DNA of 64,000 bases. It comes from Sulfurihydrogenibium sp. YO3AOP1 (GTDB lineage Bacteria; Aquificota; Aquificia; Aquificales; Hydrogenothermaceae). The DNA lies in the NCBI RefSeq assembly GCF_000020325.1, contig NC_010730.1:1633501-1697500 (forward strand), read 5' to 3'. The notes under the pieces are model-generated. The model had not been told where the DNA came from and did not search any database. It saw only the letters and a program-made list of their open reading frames with translations. A program made the position numbers and the translations under genes. Positions 14,689-24,487 of the stretch are shown here, in pieces. Position 1 is the first letter of the stretch. Each line of letters opens with the position of its first letter.

Positions 14689-14806
14689 AAAAACACCTCC
14701 AAAATTTTATTGATTTAAATCATAAAAAATTATATGTAATTTTTGTGTTAATTTCAAACCTAATTTTAACATGCATAAGAGTTTAATATATTAACAGTCA
14801 TAATGA

Positions 14807-15092
14807 GAATATTCTAAAAAATTCCTAAAATTTGGCATACTATCATTTTGCATTTGTAATAAGAATGCTATTTTTCTGTCGTTTTGCAGCCGTGAGAGGA
14901 ATCTCAACCTTTTTGCCTACAATGTCATTCTGAAGCTGGCGAAGAATCTCCATTTTTCTTTTTATTCCTTTCAAATAACATTAAAAGAGGAGATCCTTCA
15001 CTTTGCTACTGGGTGACAAAGAAAAAAACGAGATCCTTCGGACTAAAGTCCTCAGAATACATTCTACAACTTAAAAAAATTGTAGCACCCTC
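14807..15092. repeat. Nested type I repeat cluster (A-A-B-B)
   Basis: Outer parts: type I end at about 14807-14840, A variant at 14877-14907, B at 15029-15060 and the opposite type I end at 15061-15092 (TTCTACAACTTAAAAAAATT then GCACCCTC). Inside them is a second pair, A at 14921-14951 and a diverged B at 14984-15019. The order reads as one element inserted into another. The rest of the 539-bp gap (14689-15227) shows only AT-rich sequence; I see no gene. Confidence 0.75.
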
Positions 15093-15227
15093 AAAAGTAG
15101 TTATAAGACCTTAAACATTTATCGCTTGGTTAATTTTTAAGCACAGAGGTTTTAAGATTGTTACTAACCTTCAGCTTTAGCACATCACCGGCAAAACATA
15201 TAAACTTTGCCTAACATTCTCATCATA

Positions 15228-16247
15228 TTACACATATGGAATCTGTTGAGTCAAGCAATGAAACGTGCCAAGTCCAACGACTATATCAGAAGCATCTATT
15301 CCAACAACCATTCTGTCTGGAAAAACTGATTGTATTATTTCTAAAGCTATTTTATCTTTATCGCAGTTAAAGATTGGAACAATAACATATTTATTTGATA
15401 TATAAAAATTGGCATAGCTTGCCGGGAGTCTATCTCCTTTGTAATAAACAGGGTCTGGCATTGGTAGCGTGATTATGTTTAATTTGTTTCCTTTTATATC
15501 TGTAAATGTTTTTAGCATTTCGTAATTTTCTTTTAAAATAGGATAGTTTTCATCATTTGGATTCTCTTCAACTACAGTTATTACAGTATTTTCATTTATA
15601 AATCTCGTTATATCGTCTATATGCCCGTCAGTATCATCACCAACTATACCTTCTTTAAGCCATAGTATTTTTTCAACGCCAAAGTAATACTTTAAATTTT
15701 CTTCAATCTCTTCTTTTGACATGTTTGGATTTCTATTTGGATTTAAAAGACAAGATTCGGTAGTAAGCAGTAAGCCATTTCCGTTTACATCAATGGAGCC
15801 ACCTTCTAAAACCATATCTATTTCTATTCTTTCAACATTTAGATATTCAGCCATTTTCTTAGGGAGTTCATTGTCTAATTCATATGGATATTTTCCACCC
15901 CAAGCATTAAACTTAAAATCAAGCGCAACAAGTTTGTTTTCATTTCTATCTAAAACGAAAATAGCTCCATGGTCTCTACACCATGCGTCGTTAGTAGGGA
16001 ATCTGTGTATGAACACATTGTTTAAATTTGCTTTTTTATCTTTTAATCTTGATAGTACATCATCTTCCATTTCTTCGTCATTTACATTTATATGAACTTC
16101 TTCACATTCGGACAAAAGCTTTACCATATCTGTGTATTTATCTCTTACGTTATCTATTTTCTCAAAAAATGTGTCGGGGTTATGTGGATAAGATAACCAA
16201 GTTCCTTTATGTTTACTCCACTCCGGGGGCATGCATAGCTTTCTCAA
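15228..16247 (-). CDS. aguA: Agmatine deiminase / peptidyl-arginine deiminase family
   Basis: Hydrolyses agmatine to N-carbamoylputrescine and ammonia on the route from arginine to putrescine/spermidine. Its 339 residues are typical. Substrate and catalytic motifs: NDAWCRDHGAIFVL, LEGGSIDVNG, the DTDGHIDDITRF segment with catalytic His and Asp, and the C-terminal nucleophile Cys in GTFHCLTQQIP. The last motif is close to the agmatine deiminase signature. The lipoprotein gene lies 3 nt upstream, so the two are one transcript. Polyamines are important in thermophiles, which fits. Confidence 0.9.
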   Translation of the reverse strand: MRKLCMPPEWSKHKGTWLSYPHNPDTFFEKIDNVRDKYTDMVKLLSECEEVHINVNDEEMEDDVLSRLKDKKANLNNVFIHRFPTNDAWCRDHGAIFVLDRNENKLVALDFKFNAWGGKYPYELDNELPKKMAEYLNVERIEIDMVLEGGSIDVNGNGLLLTTESCLLNPNRNPNMSKEEIEENLKYYFGVEKILWLKEGIVGDDTDGHIDDITRFINENTVITVVEENPNDENYPILKENYEMLKTFTDIKGNKLNIITLPMPDPVYYKGDRLPASYANFYISNKYVIVPIFNCDKDKIALEIIQSVFPDRMVVGIDASDIVVGLGTFHCLTQQIPYV

Positions 16248-16250
16248 TTT

Positions 16251-16664
16251 TTACCTCGTCAAAAGCATTCTAAGATATGTGTTTGTTAATCCATATTGAA
16301 TTTTAATTACTATTATCTGATTATCCTTTTGAAATGCTAAAATTGCATCTTTGCCGATTAAAGCAGAAATTTTTCTCCAACCGGCTTTTGGCATTTCTCT
16401 GTCGTAAAAATTAACTAAATCTTGAATATACCCTTCACCTTTGTAAATGAGATATGCTCGATAGATGTTTTCACTTTCAAATACAAGAGATTCATTTTCA
16501 ATCAACTGGAAGTTTGAAGGAACGATAAAGCTATAATCTCCTTTTCTTTCTGTTTTAGCTACAAAACTAACAGGTGCATTAGGCTGGATAACAATTTCAT
16601 TAGAAGCACAAGAAGATAAGATTAAAGATGTTAATAATCCAAATAAAAAAATAATTTTTTTCAT
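16251..16664 (-). CDS. Putative lipoprotein of unknown function (137 aa)
   Basis: Residues 1-18 are a lipoprotein signal ending in lipobox LSSC, so the protein is anchored by Cys19. The mature part is a small alpha/beta domain: FIVPSNFQLIENESLVFESE, then AYLIYKGEGYIQDLVNFYDREMP, then AGWRKIS..ILAFQKDNQIIVIKI. This pattern recalls small exported proteins in which a strand pair surrounds a YDREMP helix. AAAGGAG lies upstream of the ATG. It is the first gene of a two-gene unit with the deiminase. No function can be assigned. Confidence 0.8.
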   Translation of the reverse strand: MKKIIFLFGLLTSLILSSCASNEIVIQPNAPVSFVAKTERKGDYSFIVPSNFQLIENESLVFESENIYRAYLIYKGEGYIQDLVNFYDREMPKAGWRKISALIGKDAILAFQKDNQIIVIKIQYGLTNTYLRMLLTR

Positions 16665-16685
16665 GATAAACTCCTTTCAAACTAC

Positions 16686-16715
16686 TTAAAATAGCATAAA
16701 TTATTTTGATATAAT
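16686..16715 (+). promoter_or_regulatory. Possible mnmG promoter
   Basis: TATAAT at 16710-16715, with TTAAAA at 16686-16691 as a weak -35 (18-bp spacer), lies 45 bp before the mnmG start in the divergent gap. Confidence 0.4.
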
Positions 16716-16760
16716 TTTAACAGAATTACAAAAGCTTAACAAGTTAATAGGAGGTTTCAA

Positions 16761-18623
16761 TTGGTTTACGATATAGAGTATGATGTAGTTGTGATTGGTG
16801 GTGGTCATGCAGGCATTGAGGCTGCTTTAGCTTCTGCAAAGCTTGGGACAAAAACTGCCTTAATTACGATCGATAAAGAAAAAATCGGATTAATGCCATG
16901 TAATCCGTCGATTGGCGGAATAGCTAAGGGAATTGTAGTTAGAGAAGTTGATGCTCTTGGTGGTGAAATGGCAAAAGCCATAGACCAAACGGGTATTCAA
17001 TTTAAAGTTTTAAATACAAGAAAAGGACCTGCTGTAAGGTCTCCAAGGGCTCAAGCAGATAAGGAAGAATACAGAAAATATATGGTTAATAAAACTAATA
17101 ACACAGAAAATCTTACAGTCATAGAAGATGAAGTTATTGACATAGTTTTAAAAGAAAATAAAAACGAAGTTGATGGAGTTATCACAGATAAGGGTTTAAA
17201 AATAAAAACAAAAGCAGTAGTTGTTACAACCGGAACTTTTTTAAACGGTCTTATACATATAGGAGATAAACGATTTCCGGCAGGAAGGATGGAAGAAAAA
17301 CCATCTACAAAGCTTCCTGAATTTTATAAAAGAGCTGGCTTTGAATTATTTAGATTTAAAACAGGTACGCCCGCAAGACTTGACAAAAATACAATAAACT
17401 TTTCAATACTTGAAGAAGCGCCGGGAGACAATCCACCACCTAAATTTTCTTTCTGGACTGAGCCAAAAGGTTCTTACTGGTTTAAAGAAAAAGACCAAAT
17501 ACCATGTTATATTACATACACAACACCGGAAACTCACAGAATCATAAAGGAAAATCTACATAGAACAGCACTTTATGGCGGAGCCATCACAGGTATTGGA
17601 CCAAGATACTGTCCATCCGTAGAAGATAAAATCGTAAAATTTGAAGGTAAAGACAGGCATACTGTATGGTTAGAACCGGAAACAAGAGATGGAATTAGTA
17701 TATATCCAAACGGTTTAAGTACATCACTGTCTGAAGAAATTCAATGGCAGATGTATAGAAGCATACCAGGACTTGAAAATGTGGTCTTGCTAAAGCCGGC
17801 ATATGCCATAGAGTATGATATTGTAATGCCAACAGAACTTTATCCAACCTTAGAAACAAAAAGAATTAGAGGACTTTATCACGCAGGAAACTTTAACGGA
17901 ACAACGGGTTATGAAGAAGCTGCGGGTCAAGGAATAGTAGCCGGAATTAACGCAGCTTTAAGAGCCCTTGGCAAAGATGAGCCATTTATAATTAGAAGAG
18001 ATGAAGCATACATCGGCGTTATGATAGATGACCTTACAACAAAAGGTGTAATTGAACCATACAGACTCTTCACTTCACGTTCAGAATACAGATTACATCT
18101 AAGACAAGACAACGCAATTTTAAGACTATATCAAAAAGCTTACAACATAGGAATGCTTAATGAAGAAGAGTATAAATTTGTCAAAGAAACAGAAGAAGAA
18201 ATTAAGAATTGGATAAACATATACAAAGAAACATTTATCAAAGATGGAGATAAAAAAGTCTCTATTTTTACTTACTTACAAAAACCGGAAGTTGATATTC
18301 AAAAGCTAAAAGAGATGGGAATTGCCGTTCCAGAAAGCGATTACATACAAGAAGAGATAGAAATTAATGTTAAATATGATGGTTATCTTGAAAGAGAGGA
18401 AAAATTAAATGAAAAAATGAAATACTTAGAAGGTATAAAAATTCCGGAAGATATAGATTATAGCCAAGTGGCAGGATTGAGAAAAGAGATAGTTCAAAAA
18501 CTAACTAAATTTAAACCAATGACCCTTGGACAAGCTTCAAGATTAGAAGGAATTACTCCTGCAGCAATTACTGCATTATTGGTTCATATAGAGAAGATGA
18601 GAGAAAAAAGAAAAACTGGATAA
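16761..18623 (+). CDS. mnmG: tRNA uridine-5-carboxymethylaminomethyl modification enzyme MnmG
   Basis: An FAD enzyme that, with MnmE, makes cmnm5U at wobble U34 of several tRNAs. Its 620 residues are full length. The N-terminal FAD fold GGGHAGIEAALASAKLG is at 12-28. Family signatures NPSIGGIAKG, GPAVRSPRAQAD, GTPARLD, the catalytic-cysteine region and the C-terminal GITPAAITALLVHI are all present. The start is TTG at 16761 with AGGAGG 7 nt upstream. It is a single gene, divergent from the deiminase operon. MnmE is not in the window. Confidence 0.96.
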   Translation: MVYDIEYDVVVIGGGHAGIEAALASAKLGTKTALITIDKEKIGLMPCNPSIGGIAKGIVVREVDALGGEMAKAIDQTGIQFKVLNTRKGPAVRSPRAQADKEEYRKYMVNKTNNTENLTVIEDEVIDIVLKENKNEVDGVITDKGLKIKTKAVVVTTGTFLNGLIHIGDKRFPAGRMEEKPSTKLPEFYKRAGFELFRFKTGTPARLDKNTINFSILEEAPGDNPPPKFSFWTEPKGSYWFKEKDQIPCYITYTTPETHRIIKENLHRTALYGGAITGIGPRYCPSVEDKIVKFEGKDRHTVWLEPETRDGISIYPNGLSTSLSEEIQWQMYRSIPGLENVVLLKPAYAIEYDIVMPTELYPTLETKRIRGLYHAGNFNGTTGYEEAAGQGIVAGINAALRALGKDEPFIIRRDEAYIGVMIDDLTTKGVIEPYRLFTSRSEYRLHLRQDNAILRLYQKAYNIGMLNEEEYKFVKETEEEIKNWINIYKETFIKDGDKKVSIFTYLQKPEVDIQKLKEMGIAVPESDYIQEEIEINVKYDGYLEREEKLNEKMKYLEGIKIPEDIDYSQVAGLRKEIVQKLTKFKPMTLGQASRLEGITPAAITALLVHIEKMREKRKTG

Positions 18624-18660
18624 AAAGATTTATGAACAAATTTTTAATTGAATTATACAT

Positions 18661-18960
18661 GAAGCTGTTCCAAAATTCTCGTAAGTTTACCTTTCCGTGT
18701 CATCCTGGTGACATAAGTCTGAAGGATCTCCTCTTTTGATCTTTTGACTTGAAAAGAAAAATATGAGATTCTTCGCTTCGCTCAGAATGACACCATTGGA
18801 TTGTCCTTTGTCATCCTGAGGACTTTAGTCCGAAGGATCTCATCTTTCGATGTCTTTTTAATAGGGTAGAGGGTAAAAAGGAGATTCTTCGCACGGCTTC
18901 ATAATAGCAATTAATAAGGTTAATTAATTTTTAGACTTAGTTAAAATTTTAAAGTACTCT
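18661..18960. repeat. Tandem type I repeats (B-A-B-A)
   Basis: Type I end at about 18661-18690 (GCTGTTCCAAAATTCTCGTA), B half-unit 18697-18731, A half-unit 18764-18792, B 18809-18842, degenerate A 18880-18907, and the other type I end 18916-18960 (GGTTAATTAATTTTTAGACT). Two elements of the same orientation are joined or one lies within the other. They fill the convergent gap between mnmG and hfq; nothing else is seen. Confidence 0.8.
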
Positions 18961-18970
18961 TAGGTTGCAA

Positions 18971-19228
18971 TTACTCTTCTGCATCTTCTATTTCTTCTTG
19001 GTCGTATTCAAACTCTATTTCTTTTTTAGGTGATATTGTAGTTATCGCATGTTTATAGACTAAAACTTGTCTTGGTCCTTCTTTTAAAAGAATTACAAAA
19101 TTATCAAAATACTTTATTTTTCCTTCTAACTTAACACCGTTTACCAAATAAACATCACATCTAACTTTTTCTTTTCTAATTGTATTTAAAAACTTCTCTT
19201 GCAGTCTTCCCTTTTTTTCTTTTGCCAT
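18971..19228 (-). CDS. hfq: RNA chaperone Hfq
   Basis: An Sm-like hexameric protein that mediates small-RNA/mRNA pairing. 85 residues. The Sm1 motif is [19 protein letters not shown] and the Sm2-type motif is [10 protein letters not shown], where the KHA segment corresponds to Hfq's conserved YKH. The usual proximal-face Gln near the N-terminus is replaced within a basic lead-in ([15 protein letters not shown], Gln10). A short acidic tail ends in [15 protein letters not shown] precedes the ATG. It follows the glycohydrolase gene by 11 nt on the same strand, and lysS-glycohydrolase-hfq are likely cotranscribed. Confidence 0.92.
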   Translation of the reverse strand: MAKEKKGRLQEKFLNTIRKEKVRCDVYLVNGVKLEGKIKYFDNFVILLKEGPRQVLVYKHAITTISPKKEIEFEYDQEEIEDAEE

Positions 19229-19239
19229 AATTTTCCTCC

Positions 19240-20187
19240 TTAGATTGGTATAACTTCTAAAAATTTCTTTGCTAATTCTACAATATAATTATAATCCATT
19301 AGTTGATTTTTCCATCTTTCTGGAATTTGCTCTTCACCGTTATATGCACCTGCAAAAGCTCCTGCGATTAATGAAATACTGTCTGTATCACCGCCGTAGT
19401 ATCCATAAGAGTTTGCAGCTTTAATGATTGTAGTTTCTACGTCTGACGGTGTTTTTAAAAAGATAAATAGAGCTTGTGAAAAACTTTCTAAGCAGTAGCT
19501 ACCATTTCCAAGCTCGTTTATGGCTGTCTCATAATCTGCTTCTTTCTTTAAAAGGTCTAATACTTTATGAAGATATTTTTTGGTTTCAGATTTATGAACG
19601 AATTTTTCTAAAAGTTTTATAAAGTATTCATATTCATCCTCTAAATAAAATCTACTTTGAATAAGCTCTCCAATTGCTACGGCTAAAGCTGATGATACAT
19701 CTAAAACAATCTCATTCCTTGATGTTATTATTGTTAATGCTTTTGCTACTTCTGAGGCTTGATATGGGTCTTTGTAATAATACATTCCAGCAGGTATAGC
19801 AACGAGAGAGTGGTCTATTGCAGACCCTGTTAGTGGAGGTTCAGTTCCTTCTTTTATGGATTCTATAGCAAGTAAAAAGGTTGGGTCAATGTAGGTATGG
19901 ACTTGGTCTTTTTCAAGCCATTGAATGTATTTTTCAATTATATATTTAGTATCTATAAACTTTCTTTCAACGATAGCTTCTACTATCAATTTTATGATTT
20001 CAAATTCACTTGTGTTTTCTCCCGGTCTTAAAAAGTATGATGGGGAGGATGGATGTGGAATAAGCAAATCTTTTACAGGCTCGCCATAAAACTCTATAAC
20101 TTCATCAACAGGTAGTTCTTCTACCATCATTCCAAGACTATCACCTATTGCGGCGCCCAAGAGAGTTCCTATTATTTTTTCTTCCAT
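19240..20187 (-). CDS. ADP-ribosylglycohydrolase (DraG) family protein
   Basis: 315 residues of the all-helical DraG/ARH fold, which removes ADP-ribose from proteins or cleaves related N- and O-glycosidic bonds with two Mg2+. N-terminal [14 protein letters not shown] contains the first metal-binding segment. The C-terminal [20 protein letters not shown] carries the metal-binding Asp pair. The middle metal-binding motif is poorly preserved ([10 protein letters not shown] in place of the usual DDT), so the substrate may differ. It starts 2 nt after the lysS stop. No ADP-ribosyltransferase or nitrogenase gene is nearby. Confidence 0.85.
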   Translation of the reverse strand: MEEKIIGTLLGAAIGDSLGMMVEELPVDEVIEFYGEPVKDLLIPHPSSPSYFLRPGENTSEFEIIKLIVEAIVERKFIDTKYIIEKYIQWLEKDQVHTYIDPTFLLAIESIKEGTEPPLTGSAIDHSLVAIPAGMYYYKDPYQASEVAKALTIITSRNEIVLDVSSALAVAIGELIQSRFYLEDEYEYFIKLLEKFVHKSETKKYLHKVLDLLKKEADYETAINELGNGSYCLESFSQALFIFLKTPSDVETTIIKAANSYGYYGGDTDSISLIAGAFAGAYNGEEQIPERWKNQLMDYNYIVELAKKFLEVIPI

Positions 20188-20189
20188 TT

Positions 20190-21923
20190 TTACTGTCCTT
20201 CTGGTCTAAGAGTTGGAAATAGGATTACTTCTCTGATTGAGTAATTGTCTGTAAGCATCATTACAAGTCTGTCTATTCCAATTCCTTCACCTGCTGTAGG
20301 TGGTAAACCATACTCTAAAGCTGTTAAGAATGTTTCATCAATGTCCATTGCTTCCTCATCGCCCATCTCTTTTTCTCTGATTTGTTGGATGAATCTTTCT
20401 CTTTGGTCCATAGGGTCATTTAGCTCTGTATAAGCGTTTGCAAGCTCTTTTTTATTTATGATAAGCTCAAATCTTTCTACTAAATCTGGGTCGTTTCTGT
20501 GTGTTTTTGCAAGTGGTGATAGTATCTTTGGAAAATCTATTACAAATGTAGGCTGGATAAGGTCTTCTTCAACAAAATGTTCAAAAAGTTTATCAAGAAT
20601 TTTCACATGGGTTAATGTATCTGCTTTTGGTATTCCTACCTCTTTTGCAAAATTTCTTGCTTTTTCAAAATCTAAGAAAAATTCTTTATCTTTTCCTGTT
20701 TTTTGTTTTAATGCATCAAAAAATGCTACTTTTCTAAATGGTTTTTCAAAATCAAGCTCTTGGCCTTCCCATGTTATTTTTAACGTTCCAACTGTATCAA
20801 GAAGTATTTTTCTAAACAGCTCTTCTGTCAATGCCATCAAGTCGTTATAGTCTAAGTATGCTGCGTAAAACTCAACCATCGTAAATTCTGGGTTGTGCGT
20901 TGTATCTATCCCTTCATTTCTGAAATTTCTTCCTATCTCAAAAACTCTATTAAATCCACCAACTACAAGCATTTTCAAATAAAGCTCTGGTGCAATTCTT
21001 AGATACAGATTCATATCAAGTGCGTTGTGATATGTAATAAAAGGTTTTGCCATAGCTCCTGATGCTACAGGTTGAAGTATTGGCGTTTCTACTTCTATAA
21101 ATCCTTTACTTTCTAAAAACTCTCTCAAACTTTTTATTGCCTTAGACCTTATTTTAAAGATTTCTCTCGTTCTTTGATTTGCTATTAAATCTAAGTATCT
21201 GTATCTGTATCTGTACTCAGTATCTTTTAGTCCGTGCCATTTTTCCGGAAGTGGTCTTAAAGATTTTGCTAATATTTCATAGTTATGAACTTCTACTGTA
21301 AGCTCACCTGTCATAGTTCTAAATAGATGACCTTCTACGCCAATAATATCTCCAATATCTATTAAGTCCATTGCTTTTTTATAATTTTCTTCTCCAAGAA
21401 TGTCAGCGTTAAAGTATACCTGCAGTTTTCCGTCCGAATCTTGGATATGTCCAAAAGCAGCTTTTCCTTGGTCTCTGAGTGCTATTAGCCTACCGGCTAC
21501 TGCAACTTGCTTTTTCTCCGGGTCTTTGTCATATCTATTTTTTATTGTTGATACATCTTCTCCTGCTTCTTCAAATAAAACTTCTTCAGCTAAAAGTGTA
21601 AGCTTTCCGTCAATTCTTTTTAATTTTCCTTTGAATGATGCTACTGTATTTGGAGATAGTTTTTCTTTTTGTGGAAAGATTACTTGAATTTCGTAATGTC
21701 CGTTTAAATCTTCAAATCTTATAAAATAATCGTTTTCCTTTTTAGATACCCTTTTTATTTTTCCTTTTATGATGTACTCTTTATCTTCGGGCTCAAATTC
21801 AAGTCCTTCTCTAACAGATTTTAGGTCTGTTGTAATGCTAAATTTATGTGGGTAAGGATTTTTTCCTTCTTCTGTTAATTTTCTAATTTTTTCTAATCTG
21901 CTTTCTAAAATCCCTTCTGCCAT
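20190..21923 (-). CDS. lysS: Lysyl-tRNA synthetase, class II, with an extra N-terminal OB-like domain
   Basis: Charges tRNA-Lys. 577 residues, against about 500 in most bacteria. The catalytic core is ordinary: motif 1 [16 protein letters not shown], motif 2 [19 protein letters not shown], motif 3 [13 protein letters not shown]. The usual anticodon-binding OB fold is at about 135-225 ([19 protein letters not shown]). Before it, residues about 45-115 form a second beta-rich segment ([20 protein letters not shown]) that looks like a duplicated OB fold. From memory, the Aquifex enzyme is similarly long, so this may be a lineage trait. GAAGGAG precedes the ATG. Confidence 0.94.
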   Translation of the reverse strand: MAEGILESRLEKIRKLTEEGKNPYPHKFSITTDLKSVREGLEFEPEDKEYIIKGKIKRVSKKENDYFIRFEDLNGHYEIQVIFPQKEKLSPNTVASFKGKLKRIDGKLTLLAEEVLFEEAGEDVSTIKNRYDKDPEKKQVAVAGRLIALRDQGKAAFGHIQDSDGKLQVYFNADILGEENYKKAMDLIDIGDIIGVEGHLFRTMTGELTVEVHNYEILAKSLRPLPEKWHGLKDTEYRYRYRYLDLIANQRTREIFKIRSKAIKSLREFLESKGFIEVETPILQPVASGAMAKPFITYHNALDMNLYLRIAPELYLKMLVVGGFNRVFEIGRNFRNEGIDTTHNPEFTMVEFYAAYLDYNDLMALTEELFRKILLDTVGTLKITWEGQELDFEKPFRKVAFFDALKQKTGKDKEFFLDFEKARNFAKEVGIPKADTLTHVKILDKLFEHFVEEDLIQPTFVIDFPKILSPLAKTHRNDPDLVERFELIINKKELANAYTELNDPMDQRERFIQQIREKEMGDEEAMDIDETFLTALEYGLPPTAGEGIGIDRLVMMLTDNYSIREVILFPTLRPEGQ

Positions 21924-21978
21924 CTATTTTATACTCCTTCTAAAATTGATATCTAATAATTATAACTCAATATGTTGA

Positions 21979-22052
21979 GGGAGAGTGTCTCAAAAAGTTT
22001 TTAATAAAGATGCTGTCTTGCCTGTTATTCTGCAGCCGGAGAAGAATCTCTT
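21979..22052. repeat. Type I end with solo A half-unit
   Basis: GAGAGTGTCTCAAAAAGTTT is followed by a variant A half-unit at 22023-22050 (TGTTATTCTGCAGCCGGAGA then AGAATCTC). It sits between the 5' end of lysS and the 3' end of the GGDEF-EAL gene, in the gap 21924-22084. Confidence 0.7.
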
Positions 22053-22084
22053 TTTATCCTTTACTTTTATCTTTCACTTTCTTA

Positions 22085-24010
22085 TTACTCATTATCTATT
22101 ATCTCTTCTATTGGCTTTGGTTTTGAGAATAGATATCCTTGACCATAATCAATGTCAAGTTCTTTTATTATTCCCAAAATTTCTTCATTTTCAACATATT
22201 CTGCAATTGTTTTAATCTTCATCTTTTTACAAAACTGAGCTATCATTCTAACTACTTCGTAAGATACATCATCATTTACTATATTTTTTATCAGATTCGC
22301 ATCAATCTTTAAATAATCAACGTTTAATCTCAATAGATACACGAAGTTAGAGTATCCAGAGCCAAAATCATCTAAGCATATTGAATATCCTGCTTCTTTA
22401 AGCTGCTTTATTATTTCTAAAGATTCCTCATAAGCTAACAGGTCTTCTGTTTCGACAATCTCTATAAGCATTCTTTCTGTTATGTCTTTCTCTTTCGATA
22501 TTGATAAGAGATAATCTACTATTGACCTATTTAATACATCCGCCTGTTTTAGATTGATACTAACTTTAAGGTTTTTATGTTTTTTCAAAATATTATAGTT
22601 ATAATCAATTACAGCTTTTGTTAGCTTTGTATAGATGAATGTATTTTCTATTACATTTAAGAAATTGAATGGTGGTACAACGTTGCCATTTTTATCTATA
22701 ATTCTTACAAGAGCTTCGTAGTGAGATATGTTGTTAACTTTTAGGTCTACTATTGGTTGATAATAACATAAAAGACGGTTTTCTTCTATTGCATCTTTTA
22801 CTTCAACTACAGTTATAAGTTTTTTCTCAGCTTCCTTTTCTTCATCGTAGATTTCTATTCTATTTCTGCCTTTAGATTTTGCTTTATATAAAGCAACGTC
22901 AGCTTTCTTAATAGCTTCATTTATATTTTTATCTTTATTTGTATTTAAATAAACACCGATAGAAATTGTTGTCTTTATATAATCTCCATCAGTTATAGGA
23001 ATTTTTAATTTTTCAATATTAGACCTTATTCTTTCAAAAAGATTTAACATGACTTGAATATCTTGTTTTCTGTCTACTTTTGCTAATAATAAAAATTCTT
23101 CACCGCCATATCTTATAAAAATATCCTCTTCTCTTGTTAGTTTCTTCATGGTGTTTGCAACGCTTTTTAGAACTTTATCACCTATGGCATGCCCGTAAGT
23201 ATCATTAATTTTTTTGAAATAATCGATGTCTATCAAAGCAATAATATATTTAAAATCCATTATGTGTTGTAAATAATTTCTGTTGTATAAACCTGTTAGA
23301 TTATCGGTAAAACTTCTTTGTTTATAATATGACGCTTTTAAAGCTAAAAATATAATTACGTTTATTATAACAAGGCCAGCAAATATAAATAAAAGAATGA
23401 AAGTTTTTAAGACGCTTATCAATTGAGATATGTAGGATATTTTCTCTATGCTGTAATCTATAACAAGCAAATAATCTATGTTCTTCTTGTCTTTAAAAGG
23501 TTTATAAAATGTAAGACCTATTGTTTTTACAGAAGTATGAATTAAATATTGATATTGTCCACTTTCTAACGCTTTTTTAATTACCGGAGTTTCCTCTTGC
23601 AGAAATTCAAATAAATCGTTGGTTTTCATTCGGTCTTTTTTGGAGACATCTATGAGTATAAAGGATTTTCCATTATTAAAATATATAGCATATACATAAC
23701 TTGTATTTTCTGTAAGTAAAACTTCCAACATATCTGATGCAATTTTAAAAAAAGTTTTATTAGTAGAAATTTTTTCTATTAGACTTATGTCTTCTTGATA
23801 ATTCGTTAGCTTTTTAATTATATTGGCTGAAATTTGATCTTCTTTTTCAAGGTCCTTTTTTATAATATACTTGTAGGTTATATTTTCAATTAAAGGTAAA
23901 GAAATAAAGACAAGTAAAAAAGAAAGAATAGAAAATATAACAAATAATAATAAAACAGAGTATCTTTGGATTTCTCTAAAAAATACTCTTATAAAATTCA
24001 TCTTTCCCAA
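22085..24010 (-). CDS. Membrane-bound diguanylate cyclase/phosphodiesterase (GGDEF-EAL)
   Basis: 641 residues. Membrane helices at about 18-40 and 203-225 enclose a roughly 160-residue extracytoplasmic sensor with no domain I can name. GGDEF domain at about 232-390: active motif GGEEF (302-306), with inhibitory-site RxxD (293-296) five residues before it. EAL domain at about 405-640: EALVR (432-436), the ETED acid, DDFGSG, LKID, AEYVEN and QGYLFSKP, so all catalytic residues appear present. It should both make and degrade cyclic di-GMP. It overlaps the preceding gene by 13 nt, so it is the output module of the TonB-receptor operon. Confidence 0.94.
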   Translation of the reverse strand: MGKMNFIRVFFREIQRYSVLLLFVIFSILSFLLVFISLPLIENITYKYIIKKDLEKEDQISANIIKKLTNYQEDISLIEKISTNKTFFKIASDMLEVLLTENTSYVYAIYFNNGKSFILIDVSKKDRMKTNDLFEFLQEETPVIKKALESGQYQYLIHTSVKTIGLTFYKPFKDKKNIDYLLVIDYSIEKISYISQLISVLKTFILLFIFAGLVIINVIIFLALKASYYKQRSFTDNLTGLYNRNYLQHIMDFKYIIALIDIDYFKKINDTYGHAIGDKVLKSVANTMKKLTREEDIFIRYGGEEFLLLAKVDRKQDIQVMLNLFERIRSNIEKLKIPITDGDYIKTTISIGVYLNTNKDKNINEAIKKADVALYKAKSKGRNRIEIYDEEKEAEKKLITVVEVKDAIEENRLLCYYQPIVDLKVNNISHYEALVRIIDKNGNVVPPFNFLNVIENTFIYTKLTKAVIDYNYNILKKHKNLKVSINLKQADVLNRSIVDYLLSISKEKDITERMLIEIVETEDLLAYEESLEIIKQLKEAGYSICLDDFGSGYSNFVYLLRLNVDYLKIDANLIKNIVNDDVSYEVVRMIAQFCKKMKIKTIAEYVENEEILGIIKELDIDYGQGYLFSKPKPIEEIIDNE

Positions 24011-24486
24011 GCAAGATATATATCTTTAATATTTGAACTGTTTAATATTTTAGATAAAACAGATTCATCTACCAAATATCCTTTATATTCACTTGGAAGT
24101 TGAATTTTATACTTATCAAGTCTGTTTTTTATGAAGATAAGCTGAGGCCTGCCTTTTTTCCAGTATAAAGCGCCCACAGCGTTTTTAACTTTTTTAATCA
24201 AATCTTCATCAAACACTATAGCTGGTTTATTATAGTTTATTTCTTCAGTATCTTTTCCTATTATCATAAAATCTGCATTTTCACAGTTTGTTATTCTAAG
24301 ATATTTTGAATAGTTTAGTATTTTGTTTACATCGTAGTTTATAACACAAACATTAACAGGTTGTTTATTAGCCATGTCTATAAGAATTTTTTCAATGAGT
24401 CTAACTTCAATATAATCTGGATTAGGCTGCGAGAATGCTGGAATTACAAGAACTAATAAGAACAACAAAACTCTTAAAAGTTTCAT
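23998..24486 (-). CDS. Periplasmic YfiR-like/substrate-binding-like protein (162 aa)
   Basis: Residues 1-19 are a signal peptide (cleavage after PAFS). The mature domain alternates strands and helices: VNVCVINYDV, LRITNCENADFMIIG, KPAIVFDED, then GRPQLIFIKNRLDKYKIQLP. The ending recalls the INR..I.LP segment of YfiR/DUF4154 proteins, which restrain the diguanylate cyclase YfiN from the periplasm. Two Cys (in VCVI and NCEN) might form a disulfide. It lies 1 nt after the TonB receptor and overlaps the GGDEF-EAL gene, so a role in passing a periplasmic signal to it is likely. Family membership is tentative. Confidence 0.6.
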   Translation of the reverse strand: MKLLRVLLFLLVLVIPAFSQPNPDYIEVRLIEKILIDMANKQPVNVCVINYDVNKILNYSKYLRITNCENADFMIIGKDTEEINYNKPAIVFDEDLIKKVKNAVGALYWKKGRPQLIFIKNRLDKYKIQLPSEYKGYLVDESVLSKILNSSNIKDIYLAWER

Positions 24487-24487
24487 G

